A DNA stretch of 64,000 nucleotides from Rhipicephalus microplus (Eukaryota; Arthropoda; Arachnida; Ixodida; Ixodidae): positions 74,396,508 through 74,460,507 of the forward strand of contig NC_134707.1 of NCBI RefSeq assembly GCF_043290135.1, written 5' to 3'. The number at the start of each line of letters is the position of its first letter. Position 1 is the first letter of the stretch. Below, one piece after another: positions 44,205 through 55,734 of the stretch. The notes under the pieces are model-generated. The model had not been told where the DNA came from. It did not search any database and saw nothing but the letters and a program-made list of their open reading frames with translations. A program made the translations under genes and the position numbers.

Positions 44205-45201
44205 TACCCGGGACACACGGGCAAAAGTAAAGTACTTTGAAGTAAACCCCTTTTGTCACCTAAGGGGACCATTAGCAGAAAGAGTGGCGCTGATGATACA
44301 CGGCACCGGACTACTGCTTTAGGCGGTGCCTCAGAAGAACGCTGCAGAAAAATGGCGCTGTTTGTGGAAGCAGCAAGATTGAAAATATTTAAAAGAATCT
44401 CCGCATGTACCTCACATTCAGTGACGCCGGAGCATAAAACCGTTTTTTTTATTGTCTGGTGGCCTGTATTGCGCATACCTGTAATTTTCTTTCGCTTTTT
44501 TTGCATTTTAGCAGCAACTTAAGTTCGTCTGGCAACTATGAACAGTCGGTTTTTTGCTGTTTTTTTTGTCGTGCTTTTTACATGGCTGCGTCCCGCTGGG
44601 TCAGTGACGGCGTGCCGCGTTTTATTATGGGGAATACCGGCGTCGATGAGGCTCTCAGCAATTGCCTGGTACACTCCACCGTAGTGCTTTTGCCCTCGCA
44701 AGGCGTCCAATAGTCCTCCCATAGCTTTATCAGCGCCCAGGTCTCCTTTTCGGTCCACTCGACGCGCGGATTTTTCTTCACCGACTGAGCCGACGGCATT
44801 GTTACAAGATAATATGTCACCGACACAGCAACTGCCGCTGCCAACCCTAACATGATCACGCTAGTGACGTAATGCAGGTGTTTGAGAGTATGGACAGACT
44901 ATAGGCCTTCATTTTTCAACAAATCGCACTGCTGCAGAAATCGAAAACATTTTTTCAGCGCAAAAAAATACTGACAGGGCACCGAAGTGTTGCGACACGT
45001 TTTCTTCTATTGATAAATTATGCACACTGTATGCGAGAGTACTCCCTTCCTGCCAGAAAAGTAGATGCGGGATCTGCTTTTGCGAAAAGGATCTTTGCCG
45101 GAAAGGAGTTACTCCTTTGTCGTGTGTCACTGCGCCCGAACGCCATTCCGAAAGATGTTCCCTTGTCTAAAGGACGTCAGGGTTCCCGTGTGTCAGGGGC
45201 A
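44205..45201 (-). mobile_element. H2: 997-bp TIR element with Myb/SANT-like ORF, in LINE C
   Basis: Ends TACCCGGGACACACGGG (44205-44221) and, inverted, TGCCCCTGACACACGGG (45201-45185): 14 of 17 positions match. Flanks TAA at 44202-44204 and 45202-45204. Leaving it out joins LINE C as IPPLEL|IDSRLAHMWEAK. A 3-bp TAA/TTA duplication plus a Myb-like gene fits PIF/Harbinger elements, which encode a transposase and a Myb/SANT protein; only the latter is seen, so H2 is probably an internally deleted, non-autonomous copy. Confidence 0.85.
44519..44800 (-). pseudogene. Myb/SANT-like DNA-binding domain, frameshifted, in H2
   Basis: The minus strand reads NPRVEWTEKETWALIKLWED, the first helix pattern of Myb/SANT-like domains (W, E, L, W). 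Near 44705 the frame must change, continuing LDALRGQKHYGGVYQAIAES with the expected spacing, then 'LIDAGIPHNKTRHAV'. The upstream hydrophobic lead (from 44859) is probably not part of it. The frameshift makes it a pseudogene as it stands. Confidence 0.65.
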
Positions 45202-45206
45202 TAACT

Positions 45207-45990
45207 CTAGGGGTGGAATTGAAGTGATAGTTCACGTTGCCTCGATGATGTCGATGACATCTTTGATCCAATCTTCAATATTGCTGATAGGGTCTTGTTT
45301 TTTTTCGTGTTTCTGACTTTCCGAAACTTATCCCAGCAGGCCCATCTAATCTGTTTCGGAATTTCTGCGGCAGCCATGGTTTCTATCCTGATTTCTAATA
45401 TTTGATGATCACTCCCCAGATCATCGAATGTGTTTTTTTTATTTAGCGATCCCCGCACTACGAACTAACGTTAAGTCTGGAGTGGTGTCTCTCACAAGCC
45501 CAGTTCCAGTTCCCATGCGCGTAGTGGAGTCGGGGTTGGTGATGAGAGCTAAGGCTGTTTCTTGAATATCCTGCCATATCGATTTTCTTTTGGCTCTTAT
45601 GTATCCGTATCCCCAAGCACTGTGTGAAGCGTTAAGTCTCCACCTATGACGATTGGATTGGGTCTCGCTATTTCTACAGCCTTCTTAAAGAGAAGAAGGA
45701 AGCGTTGTCTTATGTGTTCGGAATTGCTGTACAAATTCAGAATAAATATGCTCGGATATGTTTTTCTTGTAGGGGCAAGTTGTGCGAGTATATGCTCAAT
45801 TTCTGTGATGTGAGTGTCGTGGCAGATTTTTACGAGGCCCTTCTTTACAAGAGTGGTTAGTGTTCTTATATCCCATGTTGTGAGGTTGATCGTCTCATAT
45901 TCCTCTAGCTTAGCTAAACCATGGGTTTGCTGCCAAATTAGAACATTCGGTTTAGTTATGTCCCTAAGGTGTTAGTACCGGACTGCTCTC
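45207..45990 (-). pseudogene. LINE C endonuclease
   Basis: Across several frames the minus strand gives 'YPSIFILNLYS', 'NPIVIGGDLTLHTVLG' (GDFN-type motif altered) and 'FDDLGSDHQILEI' with SDH at about 45416. It ends next to H2: '...IPPLEL|IDSRLAHMWEAK' reads across the H2 target duplication. Confidence 0.8.
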
Positions 45991-46050
45991 TTTCCCTTAT
46001 GGCCCCTGTAATTCCACTGACAAATAATTAAGTCTCTTTTTTGGGCTTCC

Positions 46051-47744
46051 CTATTTCGAGTTGGCTATCGAAGAGGGAGGAGGGTGAAAGGAAGCAGGCC
46101 TCATGAAATTAGTCGATATAGCCGCTGGTGTGGTGTTCTGATACAAGTGTGAATTGCCTTCAGTGCTAATTGAAAGGTTGGTAGCTGGAAGTACCGGAGG
46201 TGTCCTAGGGTTGAGATTGGCTACGTTAGCTTCGAGTTTATCTAGTCTCTTCATGATAATAGATATTGCAAGCGAGAAGTTGTTGGTTGCCTCTGCCTGT
46301 TCCTTAAGTGTTTTTGTATTTCAGACAATGTTTGATTGATTTACAATGTTTGATGACAGACAAGGTTTGCGCCGTATTTTTGTCATTACACACCTGAGCT
46401 TTTCTTTTAAGTGGTGGCAGGGTACTGTCCTCATCCATTCAGTTAGCTGGCATTTTTTCGAGGCTCTATTGGACCGCGGAACGTATTTGACTGAAAGTTC
46501 TATCTGTGCAGTTTTTAAGACTTTGAATTTACCGAGTAAGCTGTGATATCAGTTCTCTTATCTCAGCGTTTTCTTTTTTCAGCTCGGCGATATCACTGAC
46601 ATTATGCACAGTCTCCCCCGAAGGCTCAGGGCACGTCCCTTTAGCCACGTCTGCCAGCTCACCGTGAATGCCGGGTTCCCCTGTAGGCCATTGCCATTCT
46701 TTGGCTTAGACCAGAAATTGGAACGGGATTGAGTGCGCCTTCTTGGTGCCCGAGACTGGGAGGTGTGGCCGCGTGGCGTTGTGCAGGACCAGGATCTTGA
46801 TCTGGACCCAGGCGTTGCCCTCGTTCTGAATTTGGACCTCCCGCGTTCAGTTGGCTTGGTGGTGGGGGTGTAGTTCTCCTTGTGCGTCTCTTGAAGTTGT
46901 CGAAACCACTGGAGTTGTTTTACGATGTAGGGTGTCTTGAACGTGGATCTTCAGAGTTTGTCGGCCTTGGGATGATCCTTGCCGCACAGCTGACATTGTG
47001 GCTGACAGTGGTGGTCCTCGCTCGGATCAGGCACTCCACAACCCGCACATAGCTTGTCGTTTGGCCTCCAACACATGTCGATCCTGTGACCAAGTCTGTT
47101 GCACTGTTTGCAAAAGTCAACTTGTTTCCTGTATAGAGAACAGCGTGTGAGCACCCCTCAGTACATGAGGTGTGTTGGGACTTTGCTGCTGTCAAAAAAG
47201 TCTTTCACTGTCGTGGTGTTGCCAAAATGTTTGGCTGTGATCGCCATATGATTTTGGGCAGTAATAATTGCTGCGGTAATATCCCGTGGGGTTTTGTTCA
47301 AGGGACATCCTTTGATTACACCTTTGGCAGTGAGTTCTGCGGCCGTCTCGTGTGCTTCCACCTCATACAACTTGTCGTTGGCTTCGATGTGCTTGATACC
47401 TTGGTATTTTCTTCATGATGTTCGTTCGGGGTGCTGACGACCAAGAGGTTCTGGAAATTATTCGGACACATCGTGTCCGTCTCTGTTTCTTCATATGGGA
47501 TCTCGGCTGCTTCGTACACAGCTTTGTCTAGCTCCGGTAAGCTGAGCTTGGATAGCTGCAGTTCTCCACTTGGCCTTATAACTATCTTGTAGTCGCCTGT
47601 CGGCAGTCTTAGCATTTTGCTAGCTCTGGTTATCCGGGATTTCAGATTTGCACCGCGCGTTCGAGGCGTTCGGGTAAGGCTAGGGCTACCACGGCGCTGC
47701 TGGCTACCTTCCTTAACACGTTTTCTGTTTCGAACTTCTGTCAT
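46051..47744 (-). pseudogene. LINE C ORF1
   Basis: Starts MTEVRNRKRVKEGSQQRR at 47744, then LPTGDYKIVIRPSGELQLSK and 'SLPELDKAVYEAAEIPYEE'. The zinc region 47154-46951 has CKQCNRLGHRIDMC (CCHC) followed by further Cys/His pairs. A C-terminal piece with 'KRLDKLEANVANL' lies at 46254-46051. Frames change between these pieces. Confidence 0.8.
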
Positions 47745-49140
47745 GAAGAAAGCTTCCTGTCTCCTCCCGTTCACCGGCAAGCGTGCAGATTCCGACGTTG
47801 AACTGGAAAAACTGTGTGCGCTTCGCCGAAGGGCGGAAAGGAGATACAGACGGATGAAAGCATTATGCGACTTGAGGCTGGCAAGACGCATACAGAAGAG
47901 CGTCCAACGACGTTTAGACAAACTTGAACGGGAACGCTGGAACTCATTCTGCGAATCATTGGATCCCCGAAAGCCGTAGTCACGCATCTGGAGCACTATT
48001 CGTGGCCTAAGATTCACTCCCCAACAAAGACATCCTTCCATGGCTTTAGCCCTACAATAAGGCCGCACCAAAGTTGAAGTGGCAAATGAGCATTGTACGC
48101 GAATCGCTGGTGTGTCCGCCTTGTCCGCTGGCACCGTTTAGAGTGTTATCCCTGAACGCCGCATCTCCGATATGGACACTCTTTTCACTATAGTAGAGGT
48201 TGACGCATCTTTGGTGGCTTCCCGACGATCATCTTCACCAGGACCCGATGGCATCACCTACGCTGCTCTAGCCAACCTTCAACAGGAGGCTAGGGTACAG
48301 TTGTGATGCTATTACAACCACTCCAGGCAGGCGGGCATTGTTCCCCAGGATTGGAAGATGAGCCGACTTGCGCCACTACTCAAACCAGGAAAGTCCCCAT
48401 TTGATTTGACATCAATTCGCCCTATTGCCCTCGCAAGTTGCGTAGCAAAAGTCATGGAAAGGATGATACTTACACGCCTAGAATGGTACCTCGAGCGCTA
48501 CAATGTATCCCCAAACTGCATGACGGGTTTTCGGCGAGGTAGGTCATCTCTTGACAACGTGATTGATCTCACATCATTTATCCGGCAACAGAAGAGCCTC
48601 AAGCGAATACCACTGGCACTCTTCCTCGACATCAAAGGGGCTTATGATTACGTAACACATAAAGTCATCCTAGACTCGTTGCAAGCTGTCGGAATCGGTG
48701 GTTGGAGGTTCCATTGGATCCAGGATTATTTGACGAGAAGGTCTTTTTTTGTTTAAACCACAGATTAAACTACCACCAAATACTATAGCTCACGTGGCGT
48801 CCCTCAGGGCGCCGTATTACGTCCCACTTTATTTAACCTCATGATGGTAGGTCTTCGTGAAATTTCGCCCAGCACTATCCTCATATCTATATATGCTGAC
48901 AATATTTGTATATGGACTTCGGCTGGAACTCGTCTACAAGTACGTGCAAGAGTCCAGCAGGCTGCCACCTTGACATGCTCATATCTGTGCAAGCAAGGTC
49001 TTTTTGTCTCAACGGAGAAATGTGCATTAGTTGCGTTTACTCGCAGAGCCATGACACAATACCCCGTTACCATCAACGGATAAAATATTCCATACCAGAA
49101 CAACCATCGCTTCCTGGGTGTGATTATTGACAGGGACCTT
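47745..49140 (+). pseudogene. LINE D linker and reverse transcriptase
   Basis: The linker 'ELEKLCALRRRAERRYRRMK' and 'RWNSFCESLD' (47790-47965) is typical between endonuclease and RT. The RT has 'SPGPDGITYAALANL' (48235 on), 'SRLAPLLKPGK', 'TSIRPIALASCVAKVMERMI', 'PLALFLDIKGAYDYVTH', GVPQGAVLRPTLFNL and YADNICIW, where the second catalytic Asp is Asn (about 48893-48916). In-frame stops occur near 48303 and 48757. Confidence 0.9.
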
Positions 49141-49241
49141 TTGTGGAGTGCCCACAGCAACTACCTGAAAAAAGGCTAACTTGCATCGTCCATATAATGC
49201 GGTTCCTCAGTAGAAAATCTTGAGTCACATCGAAAAGGTCA

Positions 49242-50327
49242 ATGATGCAGCTATACAGGCCACTGTTTCTAGGATTTTTGTGCTACAGCTTGCAGTTACT
49301 GGCAAGTATGTGCAAGACGAACATCCGCACCCTCGAAAGTCTGCAAAGACAAGCACTACGCGTGTGCCTAGGGTTGCCACGATGCACCTCAACCTACGGG
49401 GCTATTATCGTCGCAAGAGAACATCCAATTCAAACATGCATAGCCACTTACAATTTGAGAGCCCACATAAGACACCTCTGCCGAGTTCCTGGTCAACATG
49501 TTGCAGTGTTGCCACTTCGAACACCACAAGCGATGTTTTCAAAGATTATTTCTGCTCATAGAATATGCCTTACTTTTGGCTTCACTCAAGCAACAAGATC
49601 AGCGTCACTTCCGTGGTGCCCACAACAACCACACGCGTGCCTCACTATTCCGGGAATAACGAACAAGAGCCGTCCTTTAACAGTGGTCCTACGACAGGTG
49701 ATATTGTCGCTACCTAACAAAAAATACGGCCAGAGGATCCAAATTTACACCGATGGATTGGCCTCGGCTGACAGCTCCACAGGTGCTGTTGTCATCCCGA
49801 CGTACCAGGTTACTTTAAAGTTCCAACTGTCGCATAGGAAAACATCCACAGCAGCAGAGCTTGCCGCCTTACGTGCTGCTATACTTTATATCGCAAAAGC
49901 CCGACCTAGAAAATGGGATGTGTTCTGCGACTCCCACGCATCCCTTCACAGCTTGCAATCAGCTTTACGACAAAAGGTGCATCAAAAACTAGTGAATGAA
50001 GTAAGAGAAGTGCTTCACGAAGTTTTATCTAAATGACATGACGTGGTGTTCCAGTGGTTACCGGGACATTGTGGTATTGTCAGTAACGACCTTGCTGACA
50101 ATTCTGCCCGATCCGCCTACGCGGGAACTCAGACAACCGCAATTTCATTATCGAAAACCGACGCTGCAAGGGGCCTTCTCTCTTCGCTCACACCATGTCG
50201 GAAACTTGGCTTAGTGACCCCAGTGTCGGGAACCGCCGCCTACACAAATTGGACCCATCGAGAAAGCTTCAAATCCTATCGGACCTCTCCCGCCAGGATG
50301 CAACTCTACTGTGCCGCCTGTGGTTAG
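49242..50327 (+). pseudogene. LINE D post-RT region and RNase H
   Basis: A 264-codon frame (49242-50036) with 'LESLQRQALRVCLGLPRCTS', then RNase H blocks IYTDG (about 49742), 'TAAELAALRAAILYI' and CDSHASLHSL. After one stop (TGA 50034-50036) comes FQWLPGHCGIVSNDLADNSA with the catalytic His and Asp. Only isolated stops separate the pieces, so the copy is fairly young or was recently active. Confidence 0.9.
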
Positions 50328-50790
50328 GAGTAGCTTTTACGAAGGCTACTCCTTTCGCATAGGAATGGCGGATAGCTCCCGATCTGAACCGTGCGACACG
50401 GACGAGACAATAGATTATCTACTGTGTTCATGTGAACGTTTTGCGAACGAACGCAACTTGCTGCGCGTAACGTTAGACACTAGACGGTAGACCATTTTCC
50501 GAAGAGAAGATCCCGGGTTCATGGTTCTACGTGTAGCAGGCCATCATAGCGACGTGGAGATTGCTAAGTTTTCTAAAGACGACCGTACTACGCGACCGCT
50601 TATAAGCGTGCAACGGACATGGTCACATCTACGCACACGTTGCCCTTCCTTTCTCTCTTGTAACGAGCTGTATAGATAGACAAAGCTCTAGACGAGACGC
50701 TCGTGTTTCTGTACGGAAACCTGCGATGACTCAATCGTCATCGGGCAATAAAGAGGCCGTTTATGCAATCACACAAAAAATGTATTTTTA

Positions 50791-51604
50791 AATGACACGA
50801 AATGTCTAATAATAAATGAAGTAAGAGAACAAATGTGACATGCTTGGAATACTGGTGTGATAGCCACAGGGCATAAAACAGAAAGAGTTCACCGGAGAGG
50901 AAGGCGGTGGTCAAGTCCCGGCGGCAAACTCAACGCTGGGAAGGAACGGCCGACGCTAGGGTAGCCTGGTAAGTCCAATGACAGCCGCGGCCGAGAACGC
51001 GGCTCACTGCGGAGGTCGTTGACCTGGAGCACGCATGGCGTTCGCCATGCCTATCTCGAACGCTGGCTGGCGCTCGCTGCTGTAGGTGCCGGACTCGCCT
51101 GGCGGAAACGTCCTGGCGGCGTTTCGCCCACGCCAGGCCCGAACTGCAAGGACGGCTGGTATGGCCCCAGGTGGGAGCCCGCTGAGACCTCGAGTCCGCA
51201 ACCCGACGGGTCACTGCTCCCACGCCCTGGTTCTTCAACCTTGCTTTTTCCTTCCAGCCACGTCTCTCTCACTCCTTCTTCTTCGCACATCCCATTACAC
51301 TGATTTTCCTGCGTCGTCTTCTTCGACTGTCTCTGTGGCGCGCACTTCAAACACAATTCTATCTTCCCGATCACGCACGGCCACTTCACTCATCACATCT
51401 CTGTCTTCTCCTTTAATCCCCTCCCACTTCTCCCAGTGCCGGGTAGCATACAGTACGTGCGTCTGGTTGACCTCCCTGCCTTTCATTTCTTTCCTTCCTC
51501 CTTTTTTCTCCTCGAACTTCTGTCCATCTGTTGCCTGTGTCATCTTCCCGTTGGGTGACGCCTTTGACTTCCTGTTGGGTAGCGTTTTCAATCTGCTGCG
51601 ATGC
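50791..51604. other. Repeat-like non-coding segment
   Basis: GC-rich from 50890 to 51240, then pyrimidine-rich. 'ctggttgacctccctgccttt' at 51461-51481 is nearly the same word as at 11690-11713, so this is probably another 3' end or fragment of a retroposed repeat. No gene seen; the open frames here are low-complexity. Confidence 0.45.
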
Positions 51605-54600
51605 CTTCACTTCACTTCACTTTATTTTCCTTAAAGACCTCGCACTGGAGGTATTACATAAGGGGTGGGGTTAACACACATTTTTTTTACAAAATAGTGG
51701 CTACATACATTTATTGAAAAACAGCAGATTTTAGTTTTACCGAAAATGATGATGAGCAGGTGGTTTCGACGATATGGCGGGGCAGGCCGTTCCAGTCAAC
51801 TGATGATCGACAAAAGAAAGATGCAGAAAATGTTGTAGTGCGGCTGCGTGGACGAGAAACTTGCAAGTGGTGCCCTGTGCGCAGCGATGTGCGTGGTGGC
51901 GGGGCCAAAATATATGGGGCATGATGAAGCGAGCTGTAGAAAAACTTGTGAAAAAGGATTAATGAATCAATGCGGCGCCGGTATGATAGCGTGTTTAAAC
52001 CAGACTGTGTTTTTAGTAATGATATGCTGATGTTATAGGAATATGACGATTGAATAAACCTTACTGCGCGATTCTGAATGGCTTCTAGGGTATTGATAAG
52101 ACATGCTTGATGAGGTGACCATATGGGAGAAGCGTATTCTAGTTTCGGGAGTACGAGTGACTTATATGCTAGAAGTTTTACGTGGCGTGGTGCATGACGC
52201 AGGTGGCGTTTTAGAAATCCCAGGGTTTGGTTGGCCGAGGCGGTAATGCATGCTATATGAGGCGACCAGTTTAAGTCATGTGAGAGTGTGACACCAAGGT
52301 ACTTGAATGTATCCACTGTTTCTAATGAAGTGTTAGCAATAGTGTAAGGTGTGTATAATGGCTGAAGACGGCGAGTGAAACATACTACCTTGCATTTGTT
52401 GGGGTTGAGGGTCATCAGCCATTCGTTGCACCAATCCTGAATATTGTTGAGATCTTCTTGCAGAATAGCGTGGTCAGCATTGTTAGTGATTGTACGATAG
52501 ATGACACAATCATCTGCGAACATTTGGATTTGAGAGGAAACATGTAGAGGGAGGTCATTTATATAAATAAGAAACAGCAGAGGGCCTAAGACGCTGCCCT
52601 GTGGAACGCCAGATGTTACAGGGAGGGGGGCGGAAATGGAATTATTGATATGTACTGACTGTGATCGGCTAGCAAGAAATTCCTTAATCCAATGGAAAAT
52701 ATCAGGATGTAGATTCAACTGAGAGAGCTTAAGTAACAGCCGTTGGTGGGGTAACTTATCAAAAGCTTTTGCGTAATCAAGAAAAATGGCATCTACCTGT
52801 TTGTTAGTATCGAGGTTGATGTGCAAGTCGTGGATGAACATGGCAAGTTGCGTTTCGCATGAGAGGCCCTTCCGGAATCCATGTTGAGATGCGTGAAAAA
52901 AGTTGTGCCTGTCAATAAACTGCATGATTTGCGTGTAGATGACGTGCTCCATTATCTTGCAAGGTACACTAGTCAGGGAAATCGGTCGATAGTTGAGAGG
53001 AGAGCTTTTGTTGCCTGATTTGAAGATTGGAACGACCTGCCCTTCCTTCCAGGAGAGGGGGATGCTACCGGTTGATAAGGACTGCTCAAAAATAATTCTG
53101 AAATAGGCTGCGCAGATGTTCTTGGTGTTTTTTAACAGTTTTGTATTGATATCATCTGCCCCTGAAGTTGATGAAAGTTTAAGATTTTCAATTATGGCAA
53201 TTATTCCTTGTTCGCTGAATTGGATTGCTGGCATGACACCTTGGACAGGGGGTGGGGGCACTGGTAGAGGAGCATCAGGTTCAGTGGTAAATACAGATGA
53301 AAAAGCAAGGTTAAATACATCAGCACATTCTTGCTCAGGAATCGCAATGTCGTTATGGTCGGTAATGACAACAGCAGTAGGTGGCTTGGGGTTTAAAATT
53401 TGCCAGAATTTTTGGGGGTTGCTCTTGAGTACACAGGGTAAGGTGTCATAAAAGAAGGAGTGCTTGTCATGACGTATAGCTGATAAGTAAACTTTCTCAG
53501 CTACGTAATATTTTTCCCAGGCCGTGGTACAATTTTGTTGCCTTGCGAATCGGTAAAGTCGTTTTTTCTTATTTTCTAGAGATTTTAATTTCCTATTGAA
53601 CCAAGGTTTATTGCGGTTAGCTTGTACTGAAGTAACTGGAATGTGGTTGGTGGCGAGCTCAGTAAACTTTTGTTGGAAGATCGACCAGTTTGCATGAAGT
53701 GTGCGGCTGTGAAAATCGGTGCAAAAAGTCGAGTAAAAAGCGATAAGTTTGTTGTTTATGGCATCGTAGTTGCCTTTGCCGTATAAGCGTATTGTTTTTC
53801 TCCACGATTCTCGTTTCAGCAAGGTAAAGCTAAAGACTGCGTGGATTATTTTATGGTCGCTAATTTCGCGGAGGTAAGACATCGAAGATAGGCTATTTGG
53901 ACTATTGGTTAGTATAAGATTTAAAACGCTGGCTGAGCCATGCGCAACGCGTGTTGGTTGTAACACAAGCTGACTTAAATTGAAGTTAAAACAGAGATCG
54001 AGGAAATCATTATCGGCTTTACTCATTGATGAAGGCGGATTACTATTCCAATTTATGTGAGGGAAGTTAAAATCCCCAAAGAACAATATCTGAGCGTTAA
54101 TGTATTTTGTCGTGAGTGTGTTCAAGACGCAGCTAAGCTTTTCAATGAAGTCCGTATCTGTTCGCGGCGGGCGGTAGCATACACCAAGTAAAATAGTATG
54201 AGGAGAGGAACGGAAAAGTAGCCATAGTATTTCAAGATCACTGGGTGTATGAACAATGGTGCAAGGCAAGGTATCACTGACGGCAATGAGCACACCACCA
54301 CCTCTGGAGTTCTGACGATCTTTGCGGAAAACATGAAAGCCCGGTAGGTCATCCATAACCTCTGCGTCGGATACGTCGGCAGTAAGCCATGTTTCGGTAA
54401 GTATTAACAAATTACACCCAGACGATAGGGCAATATTACATACGACGTCGCGTTTAGGAAGAAAACTCCGTATGTTAGTAAAAATTGCTGAAATAGCAGT
54501 GCTTGGGCGTATTGTTATCGAGCGCTGTGATGGCTGTCGATGATGTTCGTTATTAATGATTACGGCCTGTATGGCGCGAAGGCCGAGACCTTGCTATCGT

Positions 54601-54870
54601 GAGGCCGCCCCAGTCGACGCGGTGCGCCAGTCGTAGGAACAGTAGACGCTTCTTAGCGGGAGCTTGTTTTTGGTCGTAAAATCTCAAAAAATGATCACCC
54701 ACTTTAGAATATGGTCTCTACAGATTCTCGGTGACGAGAAGAATCAGATGGTGTGTAAATCCTAGCGGTGCCGGGCTGTAGTCGCTGCAAAATTATTCTG
54801 TGAGAACAGAGCCGACGTAAAGAGCGTCCATTCACCTCGGCGACCACAGCGACCTCTGCACCCTCAAGAG
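51605..54870 (-). mobile_element. LINE E: CR1-like LINE
   Basis: Minus strand. The 3' end carries an AATAAA-type context and a (GTGAA)n tail at 51624-51607, next to ORF2. The endonuclease-RT order without RNase H, and the tail of short repeats, fit the CR1/L2 group. Sequence to about 54870 upstream of ORF2 is probably the end of ORF1 or leader, but no frame is clear there. Confidence 0.85.
51711..54593 (-). CDS. LINE E ORF2: AP-type endonuclease and reverse transcriptase
   Basis: Continuous frame of about 960 codons from the stop at 54596-54594 to the TAG/TAA after AVFQ. There is no ATG before the endonuclease, so the natural start is lost or upstream. It nicks target DNA and copies LINE RNA there. 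Endonuclease motifs in order: [37 protein letters not shown] motifs: '[13 protein letters not shown]', '[19 protein letters not shown]', '[13 protein letters not shown]', '[14 protein letters not shown]', [19 protein letters not shown] and [10 protein letters not shown] (FADD at 52520-52509). One oddity: SVLNLILTN, where relatives of the family usually have an Asp (AAT at 53921-53919), may weaken the endonuclease. By far the best-preserved LINE here. Confidence 0.93.
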   Translation of the reverse strand, partial: QGLGLRAIQAVIINNEHHRQPSQRSITIRPSTAISAIFTNIRSFLPKRDVVCNIALSSGCNLLILTETWLTADVSDAEVMDDLPGFHVFRKDRQNSRGGGVLIAVSDTLPCTIVHTPSDLEILWLLFRSSPHTILLGVCYRPPRTDTDFIEKLSCVLNTLTTKYINAQILFFGDFNFPHINWNSNPPSSMSKADNDFLDLCFNFNLSQLVLQPTRVAHGSASVLNLILTNSPNSLSSMSYLREISDHKIIHAVFSFTLLKRESWRKTIRLYGKGNYDAINNKLIAFYSTFCTDFHSRTLHANWSIFQQKFTELATNHIPVTSVQANRNKPWFNRKLKSLENKKKRLYRFARQQNCTTAWEKYYVAEKVYLSAIRHDKHSFFYDTLPCVLKSNPQKFWQILNPKPPTAVVITDHNDIAIPEQECADVFNLAFSSVFTTEPDAPLPVPPPPVQGVMPAIQFSEQGIIAIIENLKLSSTSGADDINTKLLKNTKNICAAYFRIIFEQSLSTGSIPLSWKEGQVVPIFKSGNKSSPLNYRPISLTSVPCKIMEHVIYTQIMQFIDRHNFFHASQHGFRKGLSCETQLAMFIHDLHINLDTNKQVDAIFLDYAKAFDKLPHQRLLLKLSQLNLHPDIFHWIKEFLASRSQSVHINNSISAPLPVTSGVPQGSVLGPLLFLIYINDLPLHVSSQIQMFADDCVIYRTITNNADHAILQEDLNNIQDWCNEWLMTLNPNKCKVVCFTRRLQPLYTPYTIANTSLETVDTFKYLGVTLSHDLNWSPHIACITASANQTLGFLKRHLRHAPRHVKLLAYKSLVLPKLEYASPIWSPHQACLINTLEAIQNRAVRFIQSSYSYNISISLLKTQSGLNTLSYRRRIDSLILFHKFFYSSLHHAPYILAPPPRTSLRTGHHLQVSRPRSRTTTFSASFFCRSSVDWNGLPRHIVETTCSSSFSVKLKSAVFQ

Positions 54871-55634
54871 CATGAAAGTATTTTTATGAGAATTCCATCA
54901 GTATACAAAAACGTGGCTCCATGTCCTAAATATGGGACACCAGGGCGAAGTTGTATTAAAGTGAACAATGGTGAGCTGAATGACAATTTTTGCCGTGTTA
55001 GGGCAAGTAATCATTGTGAAATTACCATACAGCAACTACGTATTAGTTACAGTGTCTAAGCCCCTTGATAGCGAATCTTTGAGCTCGTAATACGCAGCTT
55101 CTTATTGCACTTGAATGGCAACTCGAATTATTGAACACTTTGGAAAATCCAACATCACAAATGATTGCAGTAATCCTGCTTTGCAGCACCCAAAATGATT
55201 TCAACTCATGTTTGTGAGCGCAAGCTGGTTGAACTGCACTCTATCGTCGTCATTTTTTAGCTCCATCACGCTCCAATATTAGAATTCATAAAATAAATTA
55301 AAAATGATAACCTAGTTTTTCGATATAAGACACCCCATACATATTGACTAAGTAGTCTGGGCAGGTTTCTCGGCTAGAATTACAAGAAATAGGGAGCTTA
55401 TACAAGAGCTACACATTTGGATTATCCTGAAAGCATTCAGAGGTCTGGCTATGATTGAGCCCTGGTAGTCTATATTTAGACATGATGATTGTCCACTACT
55501 GCGGGCAATACGTTAGTGTTGGGAAAGACCCATTTTGTATATATCAAGTTGAATGTTTTAGAAAATACATGTAAACCTTACTGAAACGTTCCGTAAGATG
55601 CGGAGACCTCACATACGGAATTATTGGAATATGG
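54871..55634. other. Unannotated AT-rich stretch
   Basis: No gene or repeat recognised. Confidence 0.5.
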
Positions 55635-55734
55635 AAGACGTATGATGTGGACTCCGCATAAGACGTATGATGCGGGCTCCCCATAAGACGTATGATGCGG
55701 GCTCCGCATAAGACGTATGATGCGGACTCCGCAT
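55635..55734. repeat. 25-bp tandem repeat, four units
   Basis: aagacgtatgatg.gg.ctcc.cat four times exactly end to end (55635, 55660, 55685, 55710). A partial relative follows ('aaagacgtatcatgcgg'), and 'ccgcatcttatgg' at its right edge is inverted relative to 'gtaagatgcgg' near 55592. Confidence 0.95.

Larger units (their letters stand above)
38766..47744 (-). mobile_element. LINE C: RNase H-type LINE, nearly full length, carrying T1b and H2
   Basis: Minus-strand LINE from the ORF1 start (ATG at 47744) to a 3' end reading AATAAAGTTTGCTCACTCACTC, with (TCAC)n tail at 38806-38766. Order: ORF1 with zinc knuckles, endonuclease, RT, RNase H. Two DNA transposons lie in it (T1b 40907-43337, H2 44205-45201). 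Removing each with one target duplication restores a continuous LINE frame locally. Elsewhere stops and shifts show it is dead. Confidence 0.9.
47745..50790 (+). mobile_element. LINE D: RNase H-type LINE, 5'-truncated
   Basis: Plus-strand LINE starting in the endonuclease-RT linker and ending near 50785 with 'aataaagaggccg' and an A-rich end. It abuts LINE C head to head at 47744/47745. Contains RT, RNase H and a C-terminal Cys/His region. Stops and shifts throughout. Confidence 0.88.

Noticed and set aside
47316..48134. 272-codon minus-strand frame as a single protein
   Set aside because: Only the part from 47744 is LINE C ORF1; the upstream part is antisense to LINE D.
51051..51634. Frames of 98-182 codons on both strands
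   Set aside because: Low-complexity pyrimidine/purine-rich sequence, no domain, mutually antisense.
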